DNA from: CBDFGE01 sp965247055 | GTDB taxonomy: Bacteria; Chloroflexota; Dehalococcoidia; Lucifugimonadales; JAGWBF01 | Reading direction: 5' to 3' | Length of the DNA: 64,000 nucleotides | NCBI GenBank assembly: GCA_965247055.1 | Contig: CBDFGE010000006.1 | Location: 62,001-126,000 of the forward strand | Part shown: piece by piece, positions 50,177 to 58,880 of the stretch | How the letters are laid out: each line of letters opens with the position of its first letter | How positions within the stretch are numbered: the stretch's first letter is position 1 | Program-made: the position numbers and the translations under genes | Notes under the pieces: model-generated | Seen by the model: only the letters and a program-made list of their open reading frames with translations | Databases searched by the model: none | What the model was told of the DNA's origin: nothing

Positions 50177-52147
50177 TCAAGACGTCTCGTCTTGGGGGGC
50201 GGCCAGGTGCCTGTTGAACCAGGCCAGCGTACGGGCGAGGTACTCCTCCCTCATCCTGGGATGGCCGCTGCGCAAAAGGGAATGGGAGCATCCTGGGAAC
50301 CGTACGAACTCCACCTCCTTTTCCAGCCGCTTCAGGGTCACGAAGTACTGCTCGCTTTGCTCGATGGGACACCGGAGGTCGGACTCCCCGTGGAGCAGGA
50401 GGACCGGGGTCTGAACACGGTCTGCGTAGGTAAGGGGCGACTGGCTGCGCATCGACTCCCCGGCTTCGGCCCGTGACCCACCCCACTGGCGCTCGCCGAA
50501 GGTTACCCCGATGTCCGAGGTCCCGTACATGCTGGGGAGGTCTATACAGGGTGCGCCCACCACGGCGGCGGCGAACCGGGTGTCGTGGCCGATTATCCAG
50601 CTGGTCATGTACCCACCGTAGCTGTAGCCGTGTACGCCCAGGCGGGACGCGTCGACGTAGCCCCGGGAGCAGACCTCCTCGACCGCCGCCATGATGTCCA
50701 GGTAGTCCTCTCCGCCCCAGTCCTCCAGTACCTCCTTGGCGAACCAGGCGCCGTAGGTTGAGGACCCCCTGGGATTCACGCAGAGCACGAGGTAGCCGGC
50801 CGTGGCCAGCACCTGCTGCACCGAGTTGAAGGCGTCATAAAAGGTGCCGTGGGGTCCCCCGTGGATGTCCACCACCGCCGGGTACCTCCGGCGCTCGTCA
50901 AACCCCGGCGGCAGCAGCAGCCGGCACTCTATCTCCAGGTCTTTCCGCGAGAAGGCGAACTTCTGGAGCCGCGCCGGAGGGTGCCCCTCCAGATACTCCC
51001 TGTTGTAGTCCGTAAGCTGCCTCCGGGAGCCGGTGGCAACGTCTACGAGATGAAGGTCTACCGGCGAGCTGGGGGAGGCGGCGAGTGCCACCGCCCGCTC
51101 GCCGCGCCCATCAATGGAGACGGCGCTGAATTGCGCCCCACCCCCGGTCACCCTACGTGGGGCACCTCCGCCCTCCCGCGCCTCCACCAGGTAGGACTCG
51201 CCTCGGGAATCGGCCAGGAACAGGATGCGGCCGTCCTCCGTCCACCGCATCTCGGGGGCCAGAGTGATGGGAGCGTAGCCCGCCACCGGCTTTATCGAGT
51301 CGTCGGTCAGCTTTGTTGGCGGCAGCCCAGGCTCCAGGACGAAGATCCACCCCTGCCAGGCAGGCCCGATCGCGTCGTCGTCCGAGCCTATCACGGCGAG
51401 GCGGGTGCCGTCGGGGGACCACGCGACGCTCCCAACCCCCGACAGGTCGTGGGACCAGCAGGCCGCCTCCCCGCCGTGGGAGGGGACCACGTAAGCCTCG
51501 TTGTGGGGGACGGAGTCCCGGTCTTGGCGCCGCCCGGAGATGAAGGCGATCCTGGACATGTCCGGCGACCATGTGGGAGCGCTGTCGTCCCAGTCGCCGT
51601 CGGTTAGCTGTCTCAGCCCCTCGCCCCCCACACCGATGACGAACAGGTGGCTGTGGGAGTCGCCCCGCCAACCCACGGCATCGGCCCTGTACTGGAGGCG
51701 GCGCACGACCCGGACCCGAGGGTGTGCCTTAGAGTCATGCCCATCGGGGGGCGGGTCCGGGTCCACATCGGAGGCGAAGACCAGTGCCCTGGAGTCGGGT
51801 GACCAGGCGAACTCGGTTACGCCGGCAGCGGCCTGGGTGAGCTGCCGGGCCTCCCCGCCGGAGACGGGTATGAGCCATACCTGCTTCCGGTCTGCTTCGT
51901 CGGGGCGGAGGAAGGCGACCGTTTGGCCGCCGGGGGAGAACCTGGGGCCACTGTCCTTTGGACCCCGTGTGAAGGGGAAGGGCTCGCCGTGGGCGAGGGA
52001 CGCAATCATGATCTGGGACGAGATTTCCATGCTCGCCCTGTCAATCTTGGACAGGGCGAAGGCCAGACTCAGGCCGTCGGGCGAGAGGGTTGGACCCGAC
52101 AAGCTGGTGAGCTCATAGATATGGTCCGGCCCGATGGGGCTAGACAT
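50177..52147 (-). CDS. S9-family prolyl oligopeptidase / acylaminoacyl peptidase
   Basis: About 656 residues: an N-terminal beta-propeller of TolB/PD40-like blades (FSPGGQTVAFLRPDE, WSPDMSRIAFISGRR, WSPDGTRLAVIGSDD) and a C-terminal alpha/beta-hydrolase domain with DIHGGPHGTFYDAFN, the nucleophile GVHGYSYGGYMTSW, VLLLHGESDLRCPIEQS and the histidine GCSHSLLRSGHP. Removes acylated or short peptides; no signal peptide, so cytosolic. The ATG at 52147 follows AAGGAGACC. Third gene of the amidase-SMP30-peptidase unit, 46 bases after SMP-30. Confidence 0.92.
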   Translation of the reverse strand: MSSPIGPDHIYELTSLSGPTLSPDGLSLAFALSKIDRASMEISSQIMIASLAHGEPFPFTRGPKDSGPRFSPGGQTVAFLRPDEADRKQVWLIPVSGGEARQLTQAAAGVTEFAWSPDSRALVFASDVDPDPPPDGHDSKAHPRVRVVRRLQYRADAVGWRGDSHSHLFVIGVGGEGLRQLTDGDWDDSAPTWSPDMSRIAFISGRRQDRDSVPHNEAYVVPSHGGEAACWSHDLSGVGSVAWSPDGTRLAVIGSDDDAIGPAWQGWIFVLEPGLPPTKLTDDSIKPVAGYAPITLAPEMRWTEDGRILFLADSRGESYLVEAREGGGAPRRVTGGGAQFSAVSIDGRGERAVALAASPSSPVDLHLVDVATGSRRQLTDYNREYLEGHPPARLQKFAFSRKDLEIECRLLLPPGFDERRRYPAVVDIHGGPHGTFYDAFNSVQQVLATAGYLVLCVNPRGSSTYGAWFAKEVLEDWGGEDYLDIMAAVEEVCSRGYVDASRLGVHGYSYGGYMTSWIIGHDTRFAAAVVGAPCIDLPSMYGTSDIGVTFGERQWGGSRAEAGESMRSQSPLTYADRVQTPVLLLHGESDLRCPIEQSEQYFVTLKRLEKEVEFVRFPGCSHSLLRSGHPRMREEYLARTLAWFNRHLAAPQDETS

Positions 52148-52193
52148 GGCAGGTCTCCTTTTCTCCGGGGATGGCGACCATCGCCGGGCCACG

Positions 52194-53072
52194 CTAGCGG
52201 GGGACCGGGAGACCCGCAATATTGAGCCGGATGCTGAAGACCGCTTCGATGGTGGTGATAAACAGGGTCTTCCAGTCCTCGCCACCCCAGGCGCAGTTGG
52301 TGGTCTGCTCCGACCGGGTCAGTATGGTCCCCAAGTGCGTCCCAGAGGGGTCTATGATCCACACTCCCCCCGGGCCGGTGCAGTAGATGTTCCCCTCCAC
52401 GTCCAGCTTCATGCCGTCGGGATCTCCGGCTCGCTCTCCCTTCAGCTCGCAGAAGACGCGGTCCGTCGCCAGGGCCAGGGCCCCGCTGGGGAGCAGGTCG
52501 AAGGCCCGGATGTGCCCCCTGCGGTAGTCGTCGACGTAGAGGACGCTCTCGTCCGGGGAGAAGGCCAGCCCGTTGGGAAAGACGAGGTCCCGTACCACCA
52601 GTGTGATCGTGCCCAGGTCGGGAGAGACCCGGTAGACCCCCGAGAAGTCCAGGTCCAGGGCCGGGTCGGGAGCCCCGGGATCGGTGAAGTAGATGCTGCC
52701 ATCGGACCTGGCCACCACGTCGTTGGGGCGGTTCAGACGCGTGCCCAGATAAGAGCTGGCCACGACGGTGCTGGTGCCGTCGGGCTCGATGCGGGCGACT
52801 CTCCGGGTGCCACCCTCGCAGGCCACCAGCCTGCCCTGGGGGTCGCGGGTGAGGCCATTGGCGTTGTTGGTGGGTTCGTGAAAAACGGACATCCCCTCCC
52901 CGGGGGCCCATCTCATTCTCCGGTTGCCCCGGAGGTCGCTGAAGAGGAGGTAGCCTCCTTCCCGGTACCACACGGGTCCTTCGGCGGTCTGGTAGCCCCT
53001 GCCCAGCTCCACGATATCCCGGTCCTGGGGCACGATACGCTCCAGCTCGGAAGAGACTCGCTCGATGGCCAC
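52194..53072 (-). CDS. SMP-30/gluconolactonase-family lactonase
   Basis: 292 residues, six-bladed beta-propeller hydrolase needing a divalent metal. Metal and active-site segments are TAEGPVWYREGGYLLFSDL (Glu), RLNRPNDVVARSDGSIYFTD (Asn/Asp), FPNGLAFSPDESVLYVDD (Asn) and GDPDGMKLDVEGNIYCTG (Asp). Opens lactones of sugar acids or similar compounds. The GTG at 53072 follows AGGAGGTCGCC. It sits 37 bases after the amidase stop in the same transcriptional unit. Confidence 0.92.
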   Translation of the reverse strand: MAIERVSSELERIVPQDRDIVELGRGYQTAEGPVWYREGGYLLFSDLRGNRRMRWAPGEGMSVFHEPTNNANGLTRDPQGRLVACEGGTRRVARIEPDGTSTVVASSYLGTRLNRPNDVVARSDGSIYFTDPGAPDPALDLDFSGVYRVSPDLGTITLVVRDLVFPNGLAFSPDESVLYVDDYRRGHIRAFDLLPSGALALATDRVFCELKGERAGDPDGMKLDVEGNIYCTGPGGVWIIDPSGTHLGTILTRSEQTTNCAWGGEDWKTLFITTIEAVFSIRLNIAGLPVPR

Positions 53073-53109
53073 GGCGACCTCCTGGGACCCCTAAGTTTTG
53101 TGTCGGTGC

Positions 53110-54624
53110 CTAGCCGCCGGTCCGCCGCTGATAGGCGTCGGAGGCGCGCAGCACCGTCGAGTCCTCTCCCGTGCGGCCCACCAGCATCATGGCCACGGGC
53201 AGGCCCCCCGACATGCCGCAGGGCACGGTCATGGCCGGGTGGCCGGTGACGTCGAAGGGACAGGTGTTGGCGATCATCTCCAGGGCGCGGGCCGTATACT
53301 CCTCGCGGCTGGCGTCGGGGGGAGGTATTAGTGGCGCCTTCATGGGCAACGTGGGCATCACCAGGAGATCGCACTCCTGAAAGGCGGCGTCGTAGGCCGC
53401 CTTCAGGCTGCGGGCCAGGTTCTGGGCCTTGGCATAGTAGCGGCCGTGGTACCGGTCCTGCATGTACTGGCCCAGCAACATCACCAGTTTGGTCGTCTCC
53501 GAGAGGTCGTCGGCCCTGCTCAGGCGGCCCCGAGCGAAGGCGTCCAGCAGGCCGGTGGTGTAGTGGCCCTTCCAGTTGGTGCCCATGGAGTTCCCGGCCA
53601 CCATCAGCATGGTGGCCCCCTCGATGATAATGGCGTTCCAGATGTGCATTCCATCCCGGTGCCACGGAATGGAAACGTTGGTGACACGGGCGCCCATCCC
53701 CTCGAAGGAGTGGGCGGCGGCCGTCACGGCCTCGTCCACGTCCGCCTCGGAGAGTCCCTCCCAGGCGAAGCCCTCACGGAGTATCCCGAGGCGCAGCCCC
53801 TGCACGTTGCCCGTGAGGGCCCGGCTATAGGCCTCCCCGGGAAGGTCGCCCCGTTGGCGGGGGTCCAGGCCGTCGGGTCCCGCGACGGCCTCCAGCAGCA
53901 GAGCCACGTCGGCCGCGGTGCGGGCCATGGGGCCCGTGTGGTCGAGGGTCAGCTCGATGGGGAATATGCCTGTGTAGGGCACGAGGCCGTATGTGGGCTT
54001 CAGCCCGTAGATACCGCACCATCCCGCCGGTATGCGGATCGAGCCCCCCTGGTCACCTCCCATGGCCATGTCCACTTCGCCGGCGGCTACCAGGGCGGCG
54101 CTGCCGCTGGAGGAGCCCCCGGCCGTGTGGGACGGGTTGTGGGGGTTGTGCACCGGGCCGGTGTCCGAGGTGTGGCTGCCCCCCGAGAAGCAGAGGCTCT
54201 CGCAGACTGCCTTGCCCAGGATCGTCCCTCCGGCGTCGAGGATGCGGGTAACGACCGTCGCGTCGACATCAGGGACGTACCCCTCCAGGACGCTGGTGCC
54301 ATTCATCATAGGGACGCCCGCCACGCACACGTTGTCCTTGATGGCGGCGGTCTTCCCTGCCAGGGGCCCTTCGGGCGCCCCCACGATCTCCGTGCGCCAG
54401 TACCAGGCGCCCAGGGGATTCTCCTCGGCCCGGGGCCGGTGTCCGGGGCGCCGGGGGTACTTCACCGGCAGGGCCGGCTCGGCGAGCTGGTCGATGCGGC
54501 CGTAGGAGGCCAGGACCGGCTCTATCAGCCCCCGGAAGGACTCCAGCTCCTCCAGAGTGCTGTCGAGGTTGTAGCCCTCGGCTATGCGCGCCAGCTCCGC
54601 CAGGGTCGGTATTCTTACAGGCAC
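53110..54624 (-). CDS. Amidase-signature-family amidase
   Basis: About 504 residues. Catalytic Ser-cisSer-Lys triad: lysine in TAAIKDNVCVAGVPM, the serine-rich HTAGGSSSGSAALVAAGEVD and MGGDQGGSIRIPAGWCGIYG, with the YGLKPTYGLVP stretch following. Hydrolyses an amide; related enzymes include glutamyl-tRNA amidotransferase GatA, but no gatB/gatC is adjacent and the N- and C-terminal extensions differ, so a catabolic amidase is more likely. The start is probably the GTG at 54624 behind GGGAGG; the longer frame overlaps the promoter. Confidence 0.88.
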   Translation of the reverse strand: MPVRIPTLAELARIAEGYNLDSTLEELESFRGLIEPVLASYGRIDQLAEPALPVKYPRRPGHRPRAEENPLGAWYWRTEIVGAPEGPLAGKTAAIKDNVCVAGVPMMNGTSVLEGYVPDVDATVVTRILDAGGTILGKAVCESLCFSGGSHTSDTGPVHNPHNPSHTAGGSSSGSAALVAAGEVDMAMGGDQGGSIRIPAGWCGIYGLKPTYGLVPYTGIFPIELTLDHTGPMARTAADVALLLEAVAGPDGLDPRQRGDLPGEAYSRALTGNVQGLRLGILREGFAWEGLSEADVDEAVTAAAHSFEGMGARVTNVSIPWHRDGMHIWNAIIIEGATMLMVAGNSMGTNWKGHYTTGLLDAFARGRLSRADDLSETTKLVMLLGQYMQDRYHGRYYAKAQNLARSLKAAYDAAFQECDLLVMPTLPMKAPLIPPPDASREEYTARALEMIANTCPFDVTGHPAMTVPCGMSGGLPVAMMLVGRTGEDSTVLRASDAYQRRTGG

Positions 54625-54658
54625 GGCTATGTATCCTCCCGTTGCAGGGTCACCGACG

Positions 54659-54687
54659 ATTGTAGTGGCGCCTACCCAGCGCGTCAA
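54659..54687 (-). promoter_or_regulatory. Promoter of amidase-SMP30-S9 peptidase unit
   Basis: Minus-strand TTGACG (54682-54687), 17-base spacer, TACAAT (54659-54664). About 70 bases from the opposed promoter of the amidohydrolase gene. Confidence 0.65.
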
Positions 54688-54757
54688 GCGCGGGCCGGCC
54701 CTGGGCCTAAGCCGGTGGCGGCAGTTGGGCAGTGGGCGGGCCCCGGCCCCGACTCCC

Positions 54758-54786
54758 TTGACACGGACCCATGTCGCAGGCACAAT
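54758..54786 (+). promoter_or_regulatory. Promoter of amidohydrolase-aminotransferase unit
   Basis: Perfect TTGACA (54758-54763), 17-base spacer, CACAAT (54781-54786); leader about 53 bases to the ATG at 54846. Confidence 0.6.
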
Positions 54787-54845
54787 GAGAGCGCCCCGGC
54801 GAAGACCCCGATTCTCGATGCGGGTCGTCCCCTGAGAGGTGGTAC

Positions 54846-56105
54846 ATGAAGCTGTTGCTGGGCGCCGACCTCATAGACGGCACCGGCGCCCCGCCGCTCC
54901 GCGACTCAGCGGTGCTCGTCGAGGATGGCCGGATTGCCTGGACCGGACGGCAGGACGCCCGTCCCTTCCCGGACGAAGCCCAGGTGTTCGATCTGACGGG
55001 CATGACCCTCATGCCGGGCCTGATAGACTGCCACGACCACCTGGCCATTCACAGCTACGACCTACTTGGCCGGTGGGGCATGCACGAGCCGGAGAGCACC
55101 CAGCACCTCAGGACCGCGGAGACCGTTCAGGATACCCTCTCCCGCGGGTATACGACCCTGCGCGACGCGGGTGGGCTGGACGTAGGGTACAAGCTGGCAA
55201 TAGAAGAGGGCCTTATCTCCGGCCCCAACCTGGTGCTCGCCGTCACCATCATCTCTCCCACGGGGCACCTGGCCGACCTGTGTAGTCTGTCGGGACATCC
55301 GGGGCCTGCCCCCATCGACCCTCTGACCCCTTCGGGTGTGGTTGACGGGGTGGACGGCGTACGGAGCAAGGTAAGGGAGGTCGTCCGGGCAGGTGCCGAC
55401 GTGATAAAGTACGTCGGCACCGGAGGGGTCAGGTACCGCCCGGGATACGGTCCCCTGGAGGTAGCTTTTGACCGGGACGAGACCCGGGCCCTCGTAGACC
55501 AGGCCCACCTGCTGGGGCGACGGGTCATGTGCCACGCCTTCGGGGGCCCCGGGGTCAGGTTCGCCATCGAAGCCGGGGTGGACAGCATTGAGCACGCGGG
55601 CTACCTGGACCAGGAGCCCGACCTCATAGCCATGATGGCGGAGAGGGGCATTTTCTACGTCCCGACCATCACCAACGCGCTGCACCACCGCGACGAGGGC
55701 GCCCCCCACATGCGGAGATTTGCCAGCCACATGTACCCCCATCTCGTGGAGAGCGTCCGCCGCACGCTGGCCGGGGGGGTCAAGGTGGTCGCGGGATGTG
55801 ATGCCGGAGCGTTCCGGCACGGCCTCAACGCCCACGAGCTCCAGCACCTGGTGGCGGCCGGTCTGTCGCCGATGCAGGCGGTGGTGGCGGCCACCGGCTG
55901 GGCCGCCGAGTGCCTGGGGGTAGAGGACAGGGCCGGGACAGTCTCCTTGGGCAAGGCGGCGGACCTGGTGGCCGTGGACGGGGACCCCCTCGAAGACATC
56001 GGCCTGCTAAAGGACAAGAAGCGCATACGACTGGTGCTTAAAGCCGGCGAGGTGTGCGCGGACACCTTGGATCGCGGTGCCGGAGCGGTTTCCCCGCACC
56101 GATAA
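54846..56105 (+). CDS. Metal-dependent amidohydrolase (imidazolonepropionase/prolidase-like)
   Basis: 419 residues of the amidohydrolase superfamily. The barrel ligands are HxH in GLIDCHDHLAIHS, the lysine in DVIKYVGTGGVRY, histidines in VMCHAFGGPG and VDSIEHAGYL, and aspartate in VVAGCDAGAFRHG, a binuclear-type site. C-terminal LGKAADLVAVDGDPLEDI completes the beta-sandwich. Related enzymes cleave dipeptides, N-acyl amino acids or cyclic amides. The ATG follows AGAGGTGG. The aminotransferase begins 14 bases downstream. Confidence 0.9.
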   Translation: MKLLLGADLIDGTGAPPLRDSAVLVEDGRIAWTGRQDARPFPDEAQVFDLTGMTLMPGLIDCHDHLAIHSYDLLGRWGMHEPESTQHLRTAETVQDTLSRGYTTLRDAGGLDVGYKLAIEEGLISGPNLVLAVTIISPTGHLADLCSLSGHPGPAPIDPLTPSGVVDGVDGVRSKVREVVRAGADVIKYVGTGGVRYRPGYGPLEVAFDRDETRALVDQAHLLGRRVMCHAFGGPGVRFAIEAGVDSIEHAGYLDQEPDLIAMMAERGIFYVPTITNALHHRDEGAPHMRRFASHMYPHLVESVRRTLAGGVKVVAGCDAGAFRHGLNAHELQHLVAAGLSPMQAVVAATGWAAECLGVEDRAGTVSLGKAADLVAVDGDPLEDIGLLKDKKRIRLVLKAGEVCADTLDRGAGAVSPHR

Positions 56106-56119
56106 GGAGGGCAAGACCC

Positions 56120-57433
56120 ATGACGAAACAGTGGACCGAGGCCGAGCTTCTGGAGATGGGCCGGGAGTACAGTTTCCGGGCCCGGGTAGACAAGGCGGGC
56201 TTCGCGGGCCCGATCCTGGCCTGGGGAAGGGGCTCCGTCGTCAGAGACGTCAACGGCAAGGAGTACCTGGACTTCAACTCCGGCCAGATGTGCGCAGCCC
56301 TCGGCCACAATCATCCCCGTATCGTGGAAGCCCTCAAGGAGAGCGGCGATACCCTGATCCACAGCCACATGAGCCTTTACAACGACAAGGAGCTTCTGCT
56401 GGCCAAGAAGATCGCCGACATCGTGCCGAGGCCCCTGAAAAAGAGCGTCTTCGGCACCTCGGGCAGTGACTCCAACGAGGTAGCCATGTCCATCGCGCGC
56501 CGGTACACCGGCCGCTACGAGGTAGCCAGCCCCAATGCCAGTTTCCACGGGATGAGCCAGTCGGCCCGGGCGGTCACCTTCGCCGGTTGGCGGGCGGGTT
56601 ACGGACCCTATGAGATAGGCAGCTATACGTTCTTGACCCCCTACCGGTACCGGTGCACCGTCTGCGCCGACAAGCCCGAATGCACCATGGGCTGCCTGGA
56701 CATCAGCTTCGAGATGCTGGACGCCCAGGCGGAAGCAGGGCTGGCCGCCATCATCGTGGAGCCCCTCTTCAGCGCCGGCGGCGTCATCGAGCCGCCTCCG
56801 GGCTGGCTGAGAAGGTTGCGGGAGGAGTGCGACAAGCGGGGAATCCTGCTGATCTTCGACGAGGCCCAGACGGGGCTGGCCAAGCTGGGGAGCATGTGGG
56901 CCTTCGAGCAGGAAGGAGTGATGCCCGACATCCTCACCGTTTCCAAACACCTGGGAGGCGGTATCGCCATCAGCGCCACGGTGACCACGGATGGGATCGA
57001 GGAGAGGGTCGCCCAGACCGGATACGTGGTGGGCCACTCCCACACCAACGATCCCGTCACCTGCAACGCGGGTATCGCCAGCATCGACATAATCCTGGAG
57101 GAGAACCTGGTGGAGAAGGCCCGGAAGCTGGGCGCGTACTGGAGAGGCCACCTGGAGACGTTGCAGCGGGACCACGAGGTTGTAGGCGATGTCAGGGGCA
57201 GGGGACTGATCCAGGGGATAGAGCTGGTCAAGGACCGGAATACGAAGGAGCCCGCCTTCCAGCAGGGCACCGAGATCGGCCGCCGCTGTCTCGAGGACGG
57301 GCTTATCTTCAGCCTGCGCAGGGGCGGGTCCGTCATACGTTTCGTACCACCCTTCACCACCACCGAAGAGCAGTTCGACCAGGCCGCGGACATCCTGGAC
57401 CGGGCGATAAGAAGGACTCTCTACGGCGAGTAA
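56120..57433 (+). CDS. Class III PLP-dependent aminotransferase
   Basis: About 437 residues. GRGSVVRDVNGKEYLDFNSG opens the fold, followed by the FGTSGSDSNEVAMSIARRYT cofactor loop, LIFDEAQTGLAKLGSMWAFE with the PLP Asp, and Schiff-base K276 in TVSKHLGGGIAIS. Members include omega-aminotransferases and 2,2-dialkylglycine decarboxylase. An unusual four-cysteine stretch (CTVCADKPECTMGC, about residues 178-191) could bind a metal. The ATG at 56120 follows AAGGAGG. Second gene of the amidohydrolase unit, suggesting that an amine or amino acid released by hydrolysis is then deaminated. Confidence 0.9.
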   Translation: MTKQWTEAELLEMGREYSFRARVDKAGFAGPILAWGRGSVVRDVNGKEYLDFNSGQMCAALGHNHPRIVEALKESGDTLIHSHMSLYNDKELLLAKKIADIVPRPLKKSVFGTSGSDSNEVAMSIARRYTGRYEVASPNASFHGMSQSARAVTFAGWRAGYGPYEIGSYTFLTPYRYRCTVCADKPECTMGCLDISFEMLDAQAEAGLAAIIVEPLFSAGGVIEPPPGWLRRLREECDKRGILLIFDEAQTGLAKLGSMWAFEQEGVMPDILTVSKHLGGGIAISATVTTDGIEERVAQTGYVVGHSHTNDPVTCNAGIASIDIILEENLVEKARKLGAYWRGHLETLQRDHEVVGDVRGRGLIQGIELVKDRNTKEPAFQQGTEIGRRCLEDGLIFSLRRGGSVIRFVPPFTTTEEQFDQAADILDRAIRRTLYGE

Positions 57434-57583
57434 GGCCCCCGCGTTACGTTTGTCCTGGGAATCGTTCTAATGTAACTGCCGCCCAGGGGTTATCTCGAAG
57501 ACGCCCAGTCTACGTCTTGTGAGGGGCCACCTGAAGGTCAATTCGGATCGAGATAATTTCGTTTGGAAAGGGTCGGGTAACGT

Positions 57584-58819
57584 ATGACACCTACGCTCAG
57601 GTACAGTCTTGTGATCGTCGTAGCGTTGGTCCTGTCGGCCGCTGCTTGCGGAGGCGACGAAACTACTACGGCGGCGCCAACCGAGGTGCCTCCGGCAGCG
57701 AGGCCAACCGACGTGCCTCCGGCAGCGACGCCCACTCAGACTTCTAGCCCCACGCCAACGCCGACCCGAAAGCCCACTCCCACTATCACACCGACCGCCA
57801 CACCCATACCTGTAGCTGAGGCAGCTGAGCACTACGAGGCTGGTCTCGCACTACAGAGACAGGGCCGCCTGAAAGAGGCCATGATTGAATACGACTCAGC
57901 CATCCGCCTCAACCCAGGGCATGTTATGGCCTACTACAACCGGGGCATCGCCTACTATAACCTGGACCGGCACGGGAGCGCTATAGATGACTTTGGTGAG
58001 GCCATCCATCTTGACCCAGGGTTTGCCGATGCCTTCAACAACCGGGGTGCCGCCTACTACCAACTGGGCCAGTACCAGAGGGCCATCGAAGACTACGACC
58101 TGGTTATCATCCTTGACTCAAAGAACGTGGACGCCCACTACAACCGGGGCATCGCCTACGGCAAGCTGGACCGGCACCGGCGGGCCATCGAAGACTTTGA
58201 TAAGGCCATCCGCCTCGACCCAGAGTATGCCGCCGCCTACAGAAACCGGGGCCTCGCCTACAGTGCACTGGAGCAGTACGAGGAGGCTGCGGAAGACCTG
58301 GAAGAGGCTCTCCGCCTCGACCCAGAGGATGCCAGCGCCGCCGCCGCCTGGGTGGAAGCCTGCAGCTTCCTCGTTGAGGACAAGTACCTCCTCACAAGGC
58401 GCCCGTCCAACTGGATCGAAGCCGAAAATGAGGCACGAGGGCGGGGAGGGCATCTTGTTACCATCAATAGCAGGGAGGAACAGAAGTTGCTGGTCAGTCT
58501 TTTCCTGTCGGAAGAGTCGGACGCCTTACCGTTCATCGGCAAGACCCTTTGGATCGGACTGAGACAGCCGAGCCCGTCAGCCAGGTTCGAGTGGGTCAGC
58601 GGGCAACCTGTCACTTACACCAACTGGCGTTTTGGAGAGCCTAACAACTTTGTCAGGGGTGAGGACTACGCCGTCATGAATTGGCACCTCCCGCACGGCA
58701 GAGTAGGTATCCTGGGAGATTGGAATGATGTTCCCCTGGAAGGGATAAACGCCTTTTTGTTTGGGGCGGAGAACTACTATGGCATCATCGAGTTGCCAAT
58801 ATGCGAGTTTGGGGAGTAA
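57584..58819 (+). CDS. Lipoprotein with TPR repeats and a C-type lectin-like domain
   Basis: 411 residues in four parts. A lipoprotein signal (LVIVVALVLSAAAC, acylated C22); a Thr/Pro linker to about residue 78; five TPR units with the tight consensus AxxNRGxAYxxLxxYxxAIxD (about 80-265); and a C-type lectin-like domain (about 275-405) with ARGRGGHLVTINSREEQKLL, TLWIGLRQP, YTNWRFGEPNNFVRGEDYAV and GDWNDVP. The EPN-like and WND motifs are those that bind Ca2+ and sugar in animal lectins. Probably displayed on the cell surface as a glycan or protein receptor. A GATAAT lies shortly upstream. Unusual in bacteria. Confidence 0.85.
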   Translation: MTPTLRYSLVIVVALVLSAAACGGDETTTAAPTEVPPAARPTDVPPAATPTQTSSPTPTPTRKPTPTITPTATPIPVAEAAEHYEAGLALQRQGRLKEAMIEYDSAIRLNPGHVMAYYNRGIAYYNLDRHGSAIDDFGEAIHLDPGFADAFNNRGAAYYQLGQYQRAIEDYDLVIILDSKNVDAHYNRGIAYGKLDRHRRAIEDFDKAIRLDPEYAAAYRNRGLAYSALEQYEEAAEDLEEALRLDPEDASAAAAWVEACSFLVEDKYLLTRRPSNWIEAENEARGRGGHLVTINSREEQKLLVSLFLSEESDALPFIGKTLWIGLRQPSPSARFEWVSGQPVTYTNWRFGEPNNFVRGEDYAVMNWHLPHGRVGILGDWNDVPLEGINAFLFGAENYYGIIELPICEFGE

Positions 58820-58880
58820 CGAGGCGAGCTTCACTGATAAGTCAGCTTTACCTCGACTCCTACACCTTTAAGGGGGAAGT

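Noticed and set aside
50177..54624. gatA as the identity of the amidase
   Set aside because: No gatB or gatC nearby and the gene sits in a catabolic-looking unit with a lactonase and a peptidase.
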